56,290 nucleotides of DNA from Calidithermus roseus. Its GTDB lineage: Bacteria; Deinococcota; Deinococci; Deinococcales; Thermaceae. The notes below the pieces were generated by a model. The model ran no database searches. It saw nothing but the letters and a program-made list of their open reading frames with translations, and was not told the DNA's origin. The DNA lies in assembly GCF_003574095.1 (NCBI RefSeq), contig NZ_QWLA01000013.1, positions 1 to 56,290 on the forward strand, read 5' to 3'. The position numbers were made by a program, and so were the translations under genes. Within the stretch, counting starts at the first letter, position 1, and each line of letters starts with the position of its first letter. This document shows, in pieces, positions 10,428-18,202 of this stretch.

Positions 10428-11369
10428 CTATCGTAGGGGGAACTGCAAACCGAAGGCATTGCCCCCCTCCCAGGCTTTGCCATAGGCCTGGCCACCCCAG
10501 CCCGCGGCCAGGCGGCGCACCAGGGCCAGCCCCAGCCCCGAGCCGCGCACGCTGGCGGCGTGGTAGCCGCGCTTGCCTGGCTGGAACAATGGCTCGTAGT
10601 CGCCGAGGGGGGTGCCGAAGTCGCGCACCTCGAGCCACACCCCCCGCTCGTCCTGGCTGCTCTCGACGATGACCTCCCCGCCGGGGCCGTACTTGAGCGC
10701 GTTGTCGAGCAGGTTCAGGAGGGCCTGGTACACCGCGTCGGGGTTGGCCCAGACCGTGTGCGGAGTGTTCCAGGTGATCCAGGCGCTGCGCTCGGCGAGT
10801 TGGGGGGCCAGGAAGCGCTCGAGCCGGGGGCGTAGCTCCTCGAGGGCGAAGGTGCGCTCCTGACCCGGCAGGCGGGTCAGGGGGAGGTCCTCGACCAGCC
10901 GCCGCAAACGCTGGGCCTCCTGCAGCAGCAACCCCAACACCTCCCGCTCCTGCTCCTTCGCCAGACCCTGTTGCAGGGCTTCGATCAGAGAGAGCATGCC
11001 CGCTACCGGGGTGCGAAACTCGTGGGCCAGCACCCGGCTGGACTCCTCCAGGGCCTCCAGGCGCTGCTTCTCGGCAGTCTGATCGAGCAGGAGCAGCACT
11101 CCGGGGAGGGCTTTGGCCCACAGATGCCTTCCGCGCAGCTCGAGCCGGACCTGGCCGCCGCTGCGACAGAGCAACTCGAGGCGGTGGTCGCGCAGGGCCA
11201 GCAGCAGGGGCTTGCCCAGCACCCTCTCGCGGGTTACCTCCAGCAGCCTTGCGGCTTCGGGGTTGAGGTAGATGACCCGCTCCTCGGCGTGGAGCAGCAC
11301 GCCCTCACGCGCCTCTTCCCAGGCGCGCTCGAGGGCTTTGAGGCTGGCCACGGCTTCCACGCCAGCCAC
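10428..11369 (-). CDS. phoR: Sensor histidine kinase, PhoR-like, without membrane segments
   Basis: 313 residues. A PAS-like N-terminal half (about 10-95, with EGVLLHAEERVIYLNPEA) precedes the H-box LAHEFRTPVAGM with phospho-acceptor His116, N-box QALLNLLDNALKYG, and G-box GSGLGLALVRRLA. There is no hydrophobic segment, so the kinase is cytoplasmic and must read phosphate status through PhoU or Pst. Several GTG codons are possible starts: 11369 is the longest, while GTG 11360 has GAGGGG at better spacing. It lies between the response regulator and phoU. Kinase identity is certain; the Pho role comes from the neighbours. Confidence 0.88.
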   Translation of the reverse strand: MAGVEAVASLKALERAWEEAREGVLLHAEERVIYLNPEAARLLEVTRERVLGKPLLLALRDHRLELLCRSGGQVRLELRGRHLWAKALPGVLLLLDQTAEKQRLEALEESSRVLAHEFRTPVAGMLSLIEALQQGLAKEQEREVLGLLLQEAQRLRRLVEDLPLTRLPGQERTFALEELRPRLERFLAPQLAERSAWITWNTPHTVWANPDAVYQALLNLLDNALKYGPGGEVIVESSQDERGVWLEVRDFGTPLGDYEPLFQPGKRGYHAASVRGSGLGLALVRRLAAGWGGQAYGKAWEGGNAFGLQFPLR

Positions 11370-11425
11370 CCCTCACCCTGCACGTCGCAGGAGGGTCGGG
11401 TATTTGCGGGGCTGGACCAGGTGGT

Positions 11426-12100
11426 TCATGCGCTCTCACGAAAACGATACCCTACTCCGCGTAGGGTTTCGAGGTAGAGCGGGTTCTTGGAGTTTTCCTG
11501 CAACTTTTCGCGCAACTGGGCCACGTGCTGATCCACGGTGCGGGCGGTGCCCATGAACTCCTGTCCCCAGACCCGTTCCAGCAGTTCCTCACGGGTGTAG
11601 ACCCGCCCCGGATGCCGGGCCAGGAAGGCCAGCAGGTCGAACTCGCGGCGGGTGAGGTCGAGGGGAGCGTTGTGCAGGTAGGCCTGGTGGCGCTCGAGGT
11701 CGAGCACCAGCGCGCCCCGCTCGATGCGCCCGCTCCGGCCCGAGCGGCGCAGCAGGGCCTGCACCCGCGCCAGCAGCTCAGGGGTCGAGAAAGGCTTGGT
11801 CAGGTAGTCGTCGGCGCCCCGCGTGAGCCCTTCGACCCGGTCGCTCTCGCCGCTGCGGGCGGTGAGCATGAGCACGGGCAGGGTCTCGTAGCGGCTGTCG
11901 GAGCGCAGGCGCTCGAGCAACCTGACTCCGGGTTCGTCGGGCAGCATCCAATCCAGCAGCACCAGGTCGGCCTGCTCCACCAGCGGCCAGGCTTCGCTGG
12001 CGGTGGCGGCCTCGAGCACCTGATGACCCGCCCGGCTGAGGCTCAGCCGCAAACCCATGCGCACGGCGGGCTCGTCCTCGACCACAAGCAAGCGCGGCAT
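11426..12100 (-). CDS. phoB: PhoB-like response regulator (OmpR family)
   Basis: 224 residues. Receiver domain with phospho-acceptor Asp50 in VLLDWMLPD, Thr80 and Lys102 (LTKPF), followed by an OmpR-type winged-helix domain (about 125-222; RREFDLLAFLARHPGRVYTREELLERVWG, TVDQHVAQLREKL, GVGYRF). It should bind direct repeats with 11-bp spacing. Such a repeat lies upstream of its own start and another before pstS. The ATG has no ribosome binding site and is 10 nt from a TACACT box, so the mRNA is probably almost leaderless. The Pho assignment rests on phoU and the repeats. Confidence 0.9.
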   Translation of the reverse strand: MPRLLVVEDEPAVRMGLRLSLSRAGHQVLEAATASEAWPLVEQADLVLLDWMLPDEPGVRLLERLRSDSRYETLPVLMLTARSGESDRVEGLTRGADDYLTKPFSTPELLARVQALLRRSGRSGRIERGALVLDLERHQAYLHNAPLDLTRREFDLLAFLARHPGRVYTREELLERVWGQEFMGTARTVDQHVAQLREKLQENSKNPLYLETLRGVGYRFRESA

Positions 12101-12110
12101 CTTGGAATCC

Positions 12111-12143
12111 AGTGTAGCCGTGGTGCTGTCAGGAAATTGTCAG
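12111..12143 (-). promoter_or_regulatory. Pho-box-type direct repeat and -10 box of phoB
   Basis: On the plus strand CTGTCAGGAAATTGTCAG (12126-12143) is two 7-bp repeats with a 4-bp spacer, very like the enterobacterial Pho box. Read toward phoB it is CTGACA twice, 11 bp apart, then 11 nt after the nearer TGAC comes the -10 TACACT (12116-12111), then 10 nt to the ATG. The layout suggests PhoB autoregulation. It could also act on the divergent uspA-type gene. Confidence 0.65.
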
Positions 12144-12271
12144 CTTAGGGTAAGGAACCCCAACCGGCTCAAGGGCACTTGTCCTAGGAGAGCTGGGCTA
12201 GGGTAAAGCCACGAGCGCCGCTCCGTGTGAAGTGCCTTCGCCAGAACGACGCGGCGAGAAGGAGTTGGCTT

Positions 12272-12715
12272 ATGTTCAAGCGCATCCTCATCCCCACCGA
12301 TGGCACCGAGTTCGGACGCAACGCCCTCGAGCAGGGCCTCGAGGTCGCCCGGCTCATGGGCAGCGAAGTGACCATCCTCTACGCCCTGGAAAACCCCTAC
12401 GAACTGCTGCCCGCCTACAGCGCCGAACCCCCTGAACAGATCGAGCAAGCGCTGGAGCAATACCGCCGGGAGAGCGAGAAGACCCTGGCCCAGATCAAGG
12501 AAATCGCCACCGCTCAGGGCGTGAGAGCCAGGGCCGTGCTGGTCGAGGATAGCCCGGTCCCGGCGATCCTCGAGGCCGCCAAGGAGCACGACCTGGTGGT
12601 GATGGCGACCCATGGTCGCAAGGGCATCGAGCGGGTGTTGATGGGCTCGGTGACCGACAAGGTACTGCACAACTGCTCTACGCCAGTGCTGGTGCTGCGG
12701 GGCTCGAGCGTCTAA
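12272..12715 (+). CDS. Universal stress protein (UspA family)
   Basis: 147 residues, one Usp domain. N-terminal FKRILIPTDGTEFG and C-terminal MATHGRKGIERVLMGSVTDKVL with the G-x2-G-x9-G(S) ATP-binding pattern, ending STPVLVLRG. ATP-binding Usp proteins act in stress survival; the precise role is unknown. The start ATG is preceded by GAAGGAG. It is divergent from phoB across the Pho-type repeat, so phosphate control is possible but not shown. Confidence 0.93.
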   Translation: MFKRILIPTDGTEFGRNALEQGLEVARLMGSEVTILYALENPYELLPAYSAEPPEQIEQALEQYRRESEKTLAQIKEIATAQGVRARAVLVEDSPVPAILEAAKEHDLVVMATHGRKGIERVLMGSVTDKVLHNCSTPVLVLRGSSV

Positions 12716-12785
12716 GGCCCAGCCCCTGACCAGGGCCGGGACTCACATTGGGGGCCGGTGACTTTCCAAACGGATGTCGGCGGCT

Positions 12786-12791
12786 TATGCT
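12786..12791 (+). promoter_or_regulatory. -10 box of dnaE
   Basis: TATGCT ends 9 nt before ATG 12801, with no Shine-Dalgarno sequence between; consistent with a leaderless dnaE mRNA. Confidence 0.4.
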
Positions 12792-12800
12792 TTGGACGTA

Positions 12801-15800
12801 ATGCCAGCCGAAGATCTGAATCCCTTTGCCAATCGGAAAGCTCACGAAGCAGATAACTGCCCCGTATGTAAATTCGCCCACCTCCACCAGCACACCCAGT
12901 TCTCGCTGCTCGACGGGGCGGCGCGCCTGAAGGACCTCATCAAGTGGGTCAAGAAGGTCAGCCCCGAGGAGCCCATGCTGGCCATGACCGACCACGGCAA
13001 CATGTTCGGGGCCGTGCAGTTCTACAAGTACGCTACCGAGGCCGAGGTCAAGCCGATCATCGGCTACGAGGCCTACGTGGCCGCCGAGAGCCGCTTCGAC
13101 CGCAAGCAGGGCAAGGGCCTCGACGGGGGCTACTTCCACCTCACGCTGCTGGCCAAGGACTTCGAGGGTTACCAGAACCTCTGCCGCCTCGCGAGCCGCG
13201 CCTACCTCGAGGGTTTCTACAGCAAGCCCCGCATCGACCGCGAGATCCTGCGCGAGCACAACGCGGGCATCATCGCCCTTTCGGGCTGCCTGGGGGCCGA
13301 GATTCCCCAGTTCATCCTCCAGGAGCGCCACGAGGAGGCCGAGCGGCGCCTGCTGGAGTACCTCTCGATCTTCGGGGACAAGCGCTACTTTATCGAGATC
13401 CAGGACCACGGCCTGAGCGAGCAGCACAAGGTCAACCGGGTGCTCAAGGAGTTCGCCGACAAGTACGGCCTGGGCATCGTGGCGACCAACGACGGGCACT
13501 ACGTGCGCAAGGAGGACGCCGAGGCGCACGCGGTGGTGCTGGCGGTACAGTCGAAAGCGACCTGGGACGACCCAAACCGCTGGAAGTTCCCCTGCGACGA
13601 GTTCTACGTCAAGACCCCCGAGGAGATGCGCTCTACCTTCGAGGACGAGCGCGAGCTGTGGGGCAAGCGCTTCGACGAGCTGTTTGACAACTCGCTCGAG
13701 ATCGGGCGCATGTGCAACGTGGAACTCGTGCCCAAGAAGGTGCAGTACCGCATCCCCAAGTACCCTCTGCCCGAGGGGCGCACCGAGGTGACCTACTTCC
13801 GCGAACTCACCTTCAGCGGCCTCCTCAAGCGCTACCCCGACAAGATCACCGACGACCTCTACCGCGAGTTCCTGCGTAAGCTGGACCGGCCGGTGCCCCA
13901 CGGCGATGGTGAAGTCTTGGCCAAGGCCCTGGCCGAGCTGCCCGACCTCGAGGCCGCCCGCGCCCACCTGCCCGAACTCAGGGAGGGTATCGAGTGGGGG
14001 CCCTGGGAGATCCTCTCCCGCGCCGTCTACGAGCTCACCGTAGTCGAGCGCATGGGCTTCCCCGGTTACTTGCTCATCGTGGGAGACTTCATCAACTGGG
14101 CCAAGGACAACGGGATCAGCGTGGGGCCGGGGCGCGGCTCGGCGGCGGGGAGCTTAGTCACCTATGCCACCCGCATCACCAACATCGACCCGCTGGCTTA
14201 CGACCTGCTCTTCGAGCGCTTCCTCAACCCGGCCCGCGTCTCGATGCCCGACATCGACACCGACTTCTCCGACGTCCGCCGCGGTGAGGTCATCGAGTAC
14301 GTGCGCCGGCGCTACGGCGACGAGATGGTGGCCCAGATTGGCACTTTCGGTACCCTGGCCTCCAAGGCCGCCATCAAGGACGCGGCGCGGGTCTTCGGGC
14401 TGCCGGTGAAGAAGGCCGACGAGCTGGCCAAGCTCATCCCGGTGGTCTTCGGCAAGCCCACCCCGCTGGAGAAGGCCATCGAAACCATCCCCGACCTGCG
14501 GGCCGAGATGGAGAAGGACCCGCTGGTCAGGCGGGTGCTCGAGGTCGCGCAAAAGCTCGAGGGCCTCAACCGCCAGTCCAGCGTGCACGCGGCGGGCGTG
14601 GTGATCTCCGACGTGCCCCTCATGGACCACATTCCCCTGATGCGGGCGGGCGACGGCGAGGGCAAGGTCACCCAGTACGACATGAGCTCGGTCGAGGCGC
14701 TGGGCTTCCTCAAAATGGACTTCCTGGGGCTGCGCACGCTCTCCTTCCTCGATGAGTGCAAGCGGATCGTCAAGGAATCCAAGGGTATCGACATCGACTA
14801 CGACACCATCCCCATCGACGACGAGAAGACCTTCGAGCTGCTGGGGCGTGGCGAGACCAAGGGCATCTTCCAGCTCGACTCGGCGGGCATGACCTCCACC
14901 GTGCGTGGGCTCAAGCCCCGGCGCATCCAGGACATCATTGCGCTGGGTGCCTTGTACCGGCCCGGCCCCATGGAGAACATTCCCACCTACATCCGCCGCC
15001 ACCATGGGCGCGAGCCCGTCGAATACCCGCAGTTCCCCAACGCCGCGAAGTACCTCGAGCCCATCCTGCGCGAAACCTACGGCATCCCTGTCTACCAGGA
15101 GCAGATCATGCAGATCGCCTCGGCAGCCGCCGGGTACAGCCTGGGCGAGGCCGATTTGCTGCGGAGGGCGATGGGCAAGAAGAAGATGGAGGAGATGGTC
15201 AAGCACCGCGCCCAGTTCAAGAAGGGCGCGGCGGAAAAGGGCATCCCCGAGGAGGAGGCCGACCGACTCTTCGACTTGCTCGAGGCCTTCGCCAACTATG
15301 GCTTCAACAAGTCACACAGCGCTGCTTACGCGATCCTGACCTACCAGACCGCCTACGTCAAAGCGCACTACCCGGTGGAGTTCCACGCAGCCTTGCTCAC
15401 CGTTGAACGCCACGACTCCGACAAGGTGGCCGAGTACATCCGCGCGGCCAGGGGGATGGGGGTGGAGGTACTGCCGCCGGACATCAACCGCTCCTCCTTC
15501 AGCTTCAGCGCCGAGGGGCAGAACGTGCTTTTCGGACTCTCGGCGGTGAAGAACGTGGGGGAAGCGCCCACCGAGGCCATCATCCGCGAACGCGAGCGGG
15601 GAGGACGCTTCAAGTCTCTGCCGGACTTCCTCAAGCGGGTGGATTCCAGCGTGGCCAATAAGCGGGTGGTGGAATCGCTGATCAAGGCCGGGGCTTTTGA
15701 CGATCTGGGCGAGCGCGGGCAGATGCTCAGCGCCCTCGACGACTTGCTCAAGTGGGCTCAGGCCGAGCGCGAGAGCGCGAGTTCGGGCATGATGGGCCTC

Positions 15801-16562
15801 TTCGCCGATGCCCACAGCGAGCCCACCCTACCCAAAGTACCCCCGCTGGACGAGATCACCCGGCTTCGCTACGAGAAGGAAGCCCTGGGCATCTACGTCA
15901 CCGGCCACCCGCTCCAGCGCTACGAGGGGCTGCGCGAGGCCGCGAGCTGCACCATCGAGGAACTGCCCGAATTTTACGCCAGCCAGCGCGGCGGAAAGGG
16001 CCGGGTCAAGCTGTTGCTGGCGGGGCTGGTAGAGGGCATCGTGCGCAAGCCTACCAAGTCGGGTGGGATGATGTGCCGCTTTACCTTGGGCGATGAGACC
16101 GGCGCGGTGGAGGTGGTGAGCTTTGGCCGCTCCTACGACCGGGTTTCCCCCCGTCTACGCGAGGATGCCCCGGTGCTGGTCGTAGCCGAGGTGGAGCCGG
16201 ACGGGGAGGGGGAGACCTTGCGGGTGGTGGCTCAGGATGTATTCCCCTATCACGACCTCGAGGGCGTGCCCAGGGTGATGGAACTGGTACTGGATATCGC
16301 CATCCTCGACGACGACAAGATGCGCGACCTCTACAGCATCCTCGACGAGCACGCGGGCACTCTCCCCCTCCAGATGCGCGTGCACGGGGCCGATTGCTGG
16401 GCCTGGCTCGAGGCTCGGGGCATCAAGGTGAGCGAGGAGGCGCTGGGGGCCCTCAGGACACTGGACTGGCTCGAGGCCCGCCTGATCCCCGACCGCGAAG
16501 CGCTGCTGTTTGGCCAGCAGGGCGGCAACGGGGCTCAAAGTGAATCGGTGGTGCCTTTTTAG
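12801..16562 (+). CDS. dnaE: DNA polymerase III alpha subunit
   Basis: 1253 residues, similar in length and motifs to Thermus DnaE. N-terminal PHP domain with HLHQHTQFSLLDG and TDHGN; polymerase core with GPGRGSAAGSL and the catalytic PDIDTDF; then QYDM...LGLLK-type region, YRPGPMENIP, VYQEQIM, FNKSHSAAYA; tandem HhH region; OB-fold near the C-terminus; final VVPF, likely part of the clamp contact. ATG 12801 is chosen over 12774 because a TATGCT box precedes it by 9 nt. It is the main replicative polymerase and stands alone. Confidence 0.97.
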   Translation: MPAEDLNPFANRKAHEADNCPVCKFAHLHQHTQFSLLDGAARLKDLIKWVKKVSPEEPMLAMTDHGNMFGAVQFYKYATEAEVKPIIGYEAYVAAESRFDRKQGKGLDGGYFHLTLLAKDFEGYQNLCRLASRAYLEGFYSKPRIDREILREHNAGIIALSGCLGAEIPQFILQERHEEAERRLLEYLSIFGDKRYFIEIQDHGLSEQHKVNRVLKEFADKYGLGIVATNDGHYVRKEDAEAHAVVLAVQSKATWDDPNRWKFPCDEFYVKTPEEMRSTFEDERELWGKRFDELFDNSLEIGRMCNVELVPKKVQYRIPKYPLPEGRTEVTYFRELTFSGLLKRYPDKITDDLYREFLRKLDRPVPHGDGEVLAKALAELPDLEAARAHLPELREGIEWGPWEILSRAVYELTVVERMGFPGYLLIVGDFINWAKDNGISVGPGRGSAAGSLVTYATRITNIDPLAYDLLFERFLNPARVSMPDIDTDFSDVRRGEVIEYVRRRYGDEMVAQIGTFGTLASKAAIKDAARVFGLPVKKADELAKLIPVVFGKPTPLEKAIETIPDLRAEMEKDPLVRRVLEVAQKLEGLNRQSSVHAAGVVISDVPLMDHIPLMRAGDGEGKVTQYDMSSVEALGFLKMDFLGLRTLSFLDECKRIVKESKGIDIDYDTIPIDDEKTFELLGRGETKGIFQLDSAGMTSTVRGLKPRRIQDIIALGALYRPGPMENIPTYIRRHHGREPVEYPQFPNAAKYLEPILRETYGIPVYQEQIMQIASAAAGYSLGEADLLRRAMGKKKMEEMVKHRAQFKKGAAEKGIPEEEADRLFDLLEAFANYGFNKSHSAAYAILTYQTAYVKAHYPVEFHAALLTVERHDSDKVAEYIRAARGMGVEVLPPDINRSSFSFSAEGQNVLFGLSAVKNVGEAPTEAIIRERERGGRFKSLPDFLKRVDSSVANKRVVESLIKAGAFDDLGERGQMLSALDDLLKWAQAERESASSGMMGLFADAHSEPTLPKVPPLDEITRLRYEKEALGIYVTGHPLQRYEGLREAASCTIEELPEFYASQRGGKGRVKLLLAGLVEGIVRKPTKSGGMMCRFTLGDETGAVEVVSFGRSYDRVSPRLREDAPVLVVAEVEPDGEGETLRVVAQDVFPYHDLEGVPRVMELVLDIAILDDDKMRDLYSILDEHAGTLPLQMRVHGADCWAWLEARGIKVSEEALGALRTLDWLEARLIPDREALLFGQQGGNGAQSESVVPF

Positions 16563-16609
16563 GGGCCTATGCCTTCGAAGAAAAGGGTATGAGCTCACCG
16601 TGGGATGAC

Positions 16610-16888
16610 TCAAGCCCTGGGATGCTCTCGCTCGAAAACCATGAAACGCGAGGCAACGGTGGTACTGGCGGTAGCCAGAGGTTCGGGCAGCAAGAGGTTG
16701 CGCAGCGAAAGGCCTCCCCGGTTGTTGTTGGCCTTGTGGGGACGCCAGCTTGAACCGCGCACCTCGAGGCTGGGCGAGGGGGCCAGGCTGGAAGGGCTCG
16801 GCAGGAGCGCCGTGGCCGAAAGCCCCAGGGCCAGCGCTCCCAGGCACATCAGCTTTCGCGCACGGCTACGAACGACTTCCCCCACCAT
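16610..16888 (-). CDS. Small exported hypothetical protein
   Basis: 92 residues. The N-terminus has basic residues followed by a hydrophobic stretch (LMCLGALALGLSATALL), a plausible signal peptide or signal anchor; the rest is Ser/Pro-rich and then basic. No ribosome binding site, but TAGGCT ends 6 nt before the ATG, as in other leaderless genes here. It is convergent with dnaE. No family recognised. An overlapping open frame on the plus strand (16605-16949) lacks any such signals. Confidence 0.45.
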   Translation of the reverse strand: MVGEVVRSRARKLMCLGALALGLSATALLPSPSSLAPSPSLEVRGSSWRPHKANNNRGGLSLRNLLLPEPLATASTTVASRFMVFEREHPRA

Positions 16889-16894
16889 GCCCCA

Positions 16895-16900
16895 AGCCTA
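16895..16900 (-). promoter_or_regulatory. -10 box of the 92-residue gene
   Basis: TAGGCT, minus strand, 6 nt upstream of ATG 16888. Confidence 0.35.
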
Positions 16901-17011
16901 CTGCTCGAAGCGTTATTTGGGCGTTATAAAATCACAAGCCCCTGATTAACGCCTGTAGCACGGGCTTCTCATCGAAGTCCCGGCAACGGGCCACGCCGGT
17001 TCACGGGGGAT

Positions 17012-17281
17012 TTACGCGCGCATTACGGGGTTGGGGGGAGCGTCGGGATCTTCCCAGGCTATCTCCACCAAATCGATAAGGGTTTCGACGGGAACCCCAT
17101 AGTCGCGGGAAATCCTCGCGATCTCCCGCCCGAGGCGCTGCAGTTGGGGGACGTAAGCAGGCTCGCCCAGCTCCTCGGCAATCGAGATCAGCCAGTCCAC
17201 CAGCTCATGGGCCTGCTGGTCGGTCAGGCCCTCAGACAGTCCCTCGTCCTCGAGGAAGCGCTCGGCGATGCTATCTGGCAT
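17012..17281 (-). CDS. Hypothetical acidic protein
   Basis: 89 residues from ATG 17281, which has GAGGT 5 nt upstream; an ATG at 17293 is in frame but less well placed. The protein is strongly acidic and predicted helical, with no signal peptide or membrane segment. Its first 11 bases overlap the end of the upstream FtsB/DivIC-like gene, so translation is probably coupled and the two proteins may act together. I recognise no domain. Confidence 0.75.
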   Translation of the reverse strand: MPDSIAERFLEDEGLSEGLTDQQAHELVDWLISIAEELGEPAYVPQLQRLGREIARISRDYGVPVETLIDLVEIAWEDPDAPPNPVMRA

Positions 17282-17534
17282 TGAGAACCTCATCCTTCTT
17301 GACGTAGCCTAAGCGGCGCACCATGGCCTCGCGGTACTCGGTGGTCTGGGCCGCGGCGATATCGGCTTCCAGGGCGGCGACGCGCTTTTTTAGATCGTTG
17401 ATGTGAGCTTGGGTCAGCGCGCGTTCTTGGCGGAGATCGAGAAAACGCTTGGCCTCGAGGCCGATCAGGCCCAGCATGTGCAACGAACCCAGGGCGAAAA
17501 TCAGATGAAGAACTCGGTAGACGGGCCGCTCCAC
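17271..17534 (-). CDS. FtsB/DivIC-like septum formation initiator protein
   Basis: 87 residues from GTG 17534. A membrane segment (RVLHLIFALGSLHMLGLIGLE) is followed by a coiled coil (AKRFLDLRQERAL...VAALEADI) and a C-terminal EYREAMVRRLGYVKKDEV, which matches the ...A(R)..LG.v.pgE pattern of FtsB/DivIC. Such proteins bridge FtsL and FtsQ at the division site. The start is chosen because TATACT ends 9 nt upstream; a longer reading from TTG 17579 would begin upstream of that box. It overlaps the next gene by 11 bp. Confidence 0.7.
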   Translation of the reverse strand: MERPVYRVLHLIFALGSLHMLGLIGLEAKRFLDLRQERALTQAHINDLKKRVAALEADIAAAQTTEYREAMVRRLGYVKKDEVLNAR

Positions 17535-17543
17535 GGTGTTCTC

Positions 17544-17549
17544 AGTATA
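17544..17549 (-). promoter_or_regulatory. -10 box of the FtsB-like gene
   Basis: TATACT on the minus strand, 9 nt before GTG 17534; argues for the shorter start. Confidence 0.45.
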
Positions 17550-17706
17550 AACCAGCTTCCTGATATAAACCTGGACCAAGCGGCCTTAGGCATGCATATG
17601 ACTCGATTCTGAGTTTATGCAATCGAGAAGCCTCATGTGCTGCTGAACATGCATTTTGAAGCAAACTGGATTATACTCAGATTGGTACCCATAGGAGGGA
17701 CGACAG

Positions 17707-18147
17707 ATGGCTAGAACAAAAGAACGCGATACTTTCCGCAGTCGGCTGAAAACCGTGGGCTTGCGCCACACGATGCCGCGTGAGCGCATCCTGTCCTTCT
17801 TGGACAAGAAGAACGCCCACCCCACCCCCGAGGAGCTGTACCAGAGCCTGAAGAAGAAGGGGTACGCCATTGGTCTTTCTACCGTGTACCTCAACCTCCA
17901 GGTGCTGCGCGACGCGGGTTTGTTGTGGGAGTTCAAGGACCAGCAGGGCAACACCCGTTACGACGGCTTTACCGAGAAGCACCACCACCTGTTCTGCGTG
18001 CAATGTGGCACCATCGAGGACCTGCTGGCCAAGGACCTGCCCGAGTTCGATCCCGAGCCGGTCAAGAAGGCCGTTGAGTCGCGTACGGGCTGGTTCATCG
18101 AAGATGCCCGCCTCGAGCTGCGTGGGGTGTGCCCCAACTGCCAGTAG
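17707..18147 (+). CDS. Fur/PerR-family metal-dependent regulator
   Basis: 146 residues. Winged-helix N-terminal half (about 10-85, with TPEELYQSLKKKGYAIGLSTVYLNLQVL), then the metal site HHHLFCVQCG (His92-94, Cys97, Cys100) and a second CxxC (Cys142/Cys145), the structural zinc site. Family members sense iron, zinc or peroxide; this one could be PerR-like, but sequence alone does not decide. ATG 17707 has TAGGAGG at ideal distance. A TTATACT element lies upstream in the 170-bp gap shared with the divergent FtsB-like gene. Confidence 0.93.
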   Translation: MARTKERDTFRSRLKTVGLRHTMPRERILSFLDKKNAHPTPEELYQSLKKKGYAIGLSTVYLNLQVLRDAGLLWEFKDQQGNTRYDGFTEKHHHLFCVQCGTIEDLLAKDLPEFDPEPVKKAVESRTGWFIEDARLELRGVCPNCQ

Positions 18148-18162
18148 ATGCGGCACCGATGG

Positions 18163-18190
18163 CAAGGGGCACAGCGCGCTGTGCCCCTTG
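18163..18190. terminator. Bidirectional terminator between fur-type gene and pepA
   Basis: A 28-bp perfect palindrome: 12-bp stem (CAAGGGGCACAG / CTGTGCCCCTTG) with a CGCG loop, followed by TTGTTTG on the plus strand. It serves the two convergent genes. Confidence 0.8.
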
Positions 18191-18202
18191 TTGTTTGTGG
18201 GA

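Noticed and set aside
16605-16949. Plus-strand 114-codon frame after dnaE
   Set aside because: No signal, promoter or ribosome binding site; the opposite frame has a signal peptide and a TAGGCT box.
17580-17706. Fur box between the fur-type and FtsB-like genes
   Set aside because: TTATACT-like words are present but no full 19-bp inverted repeat is seen.
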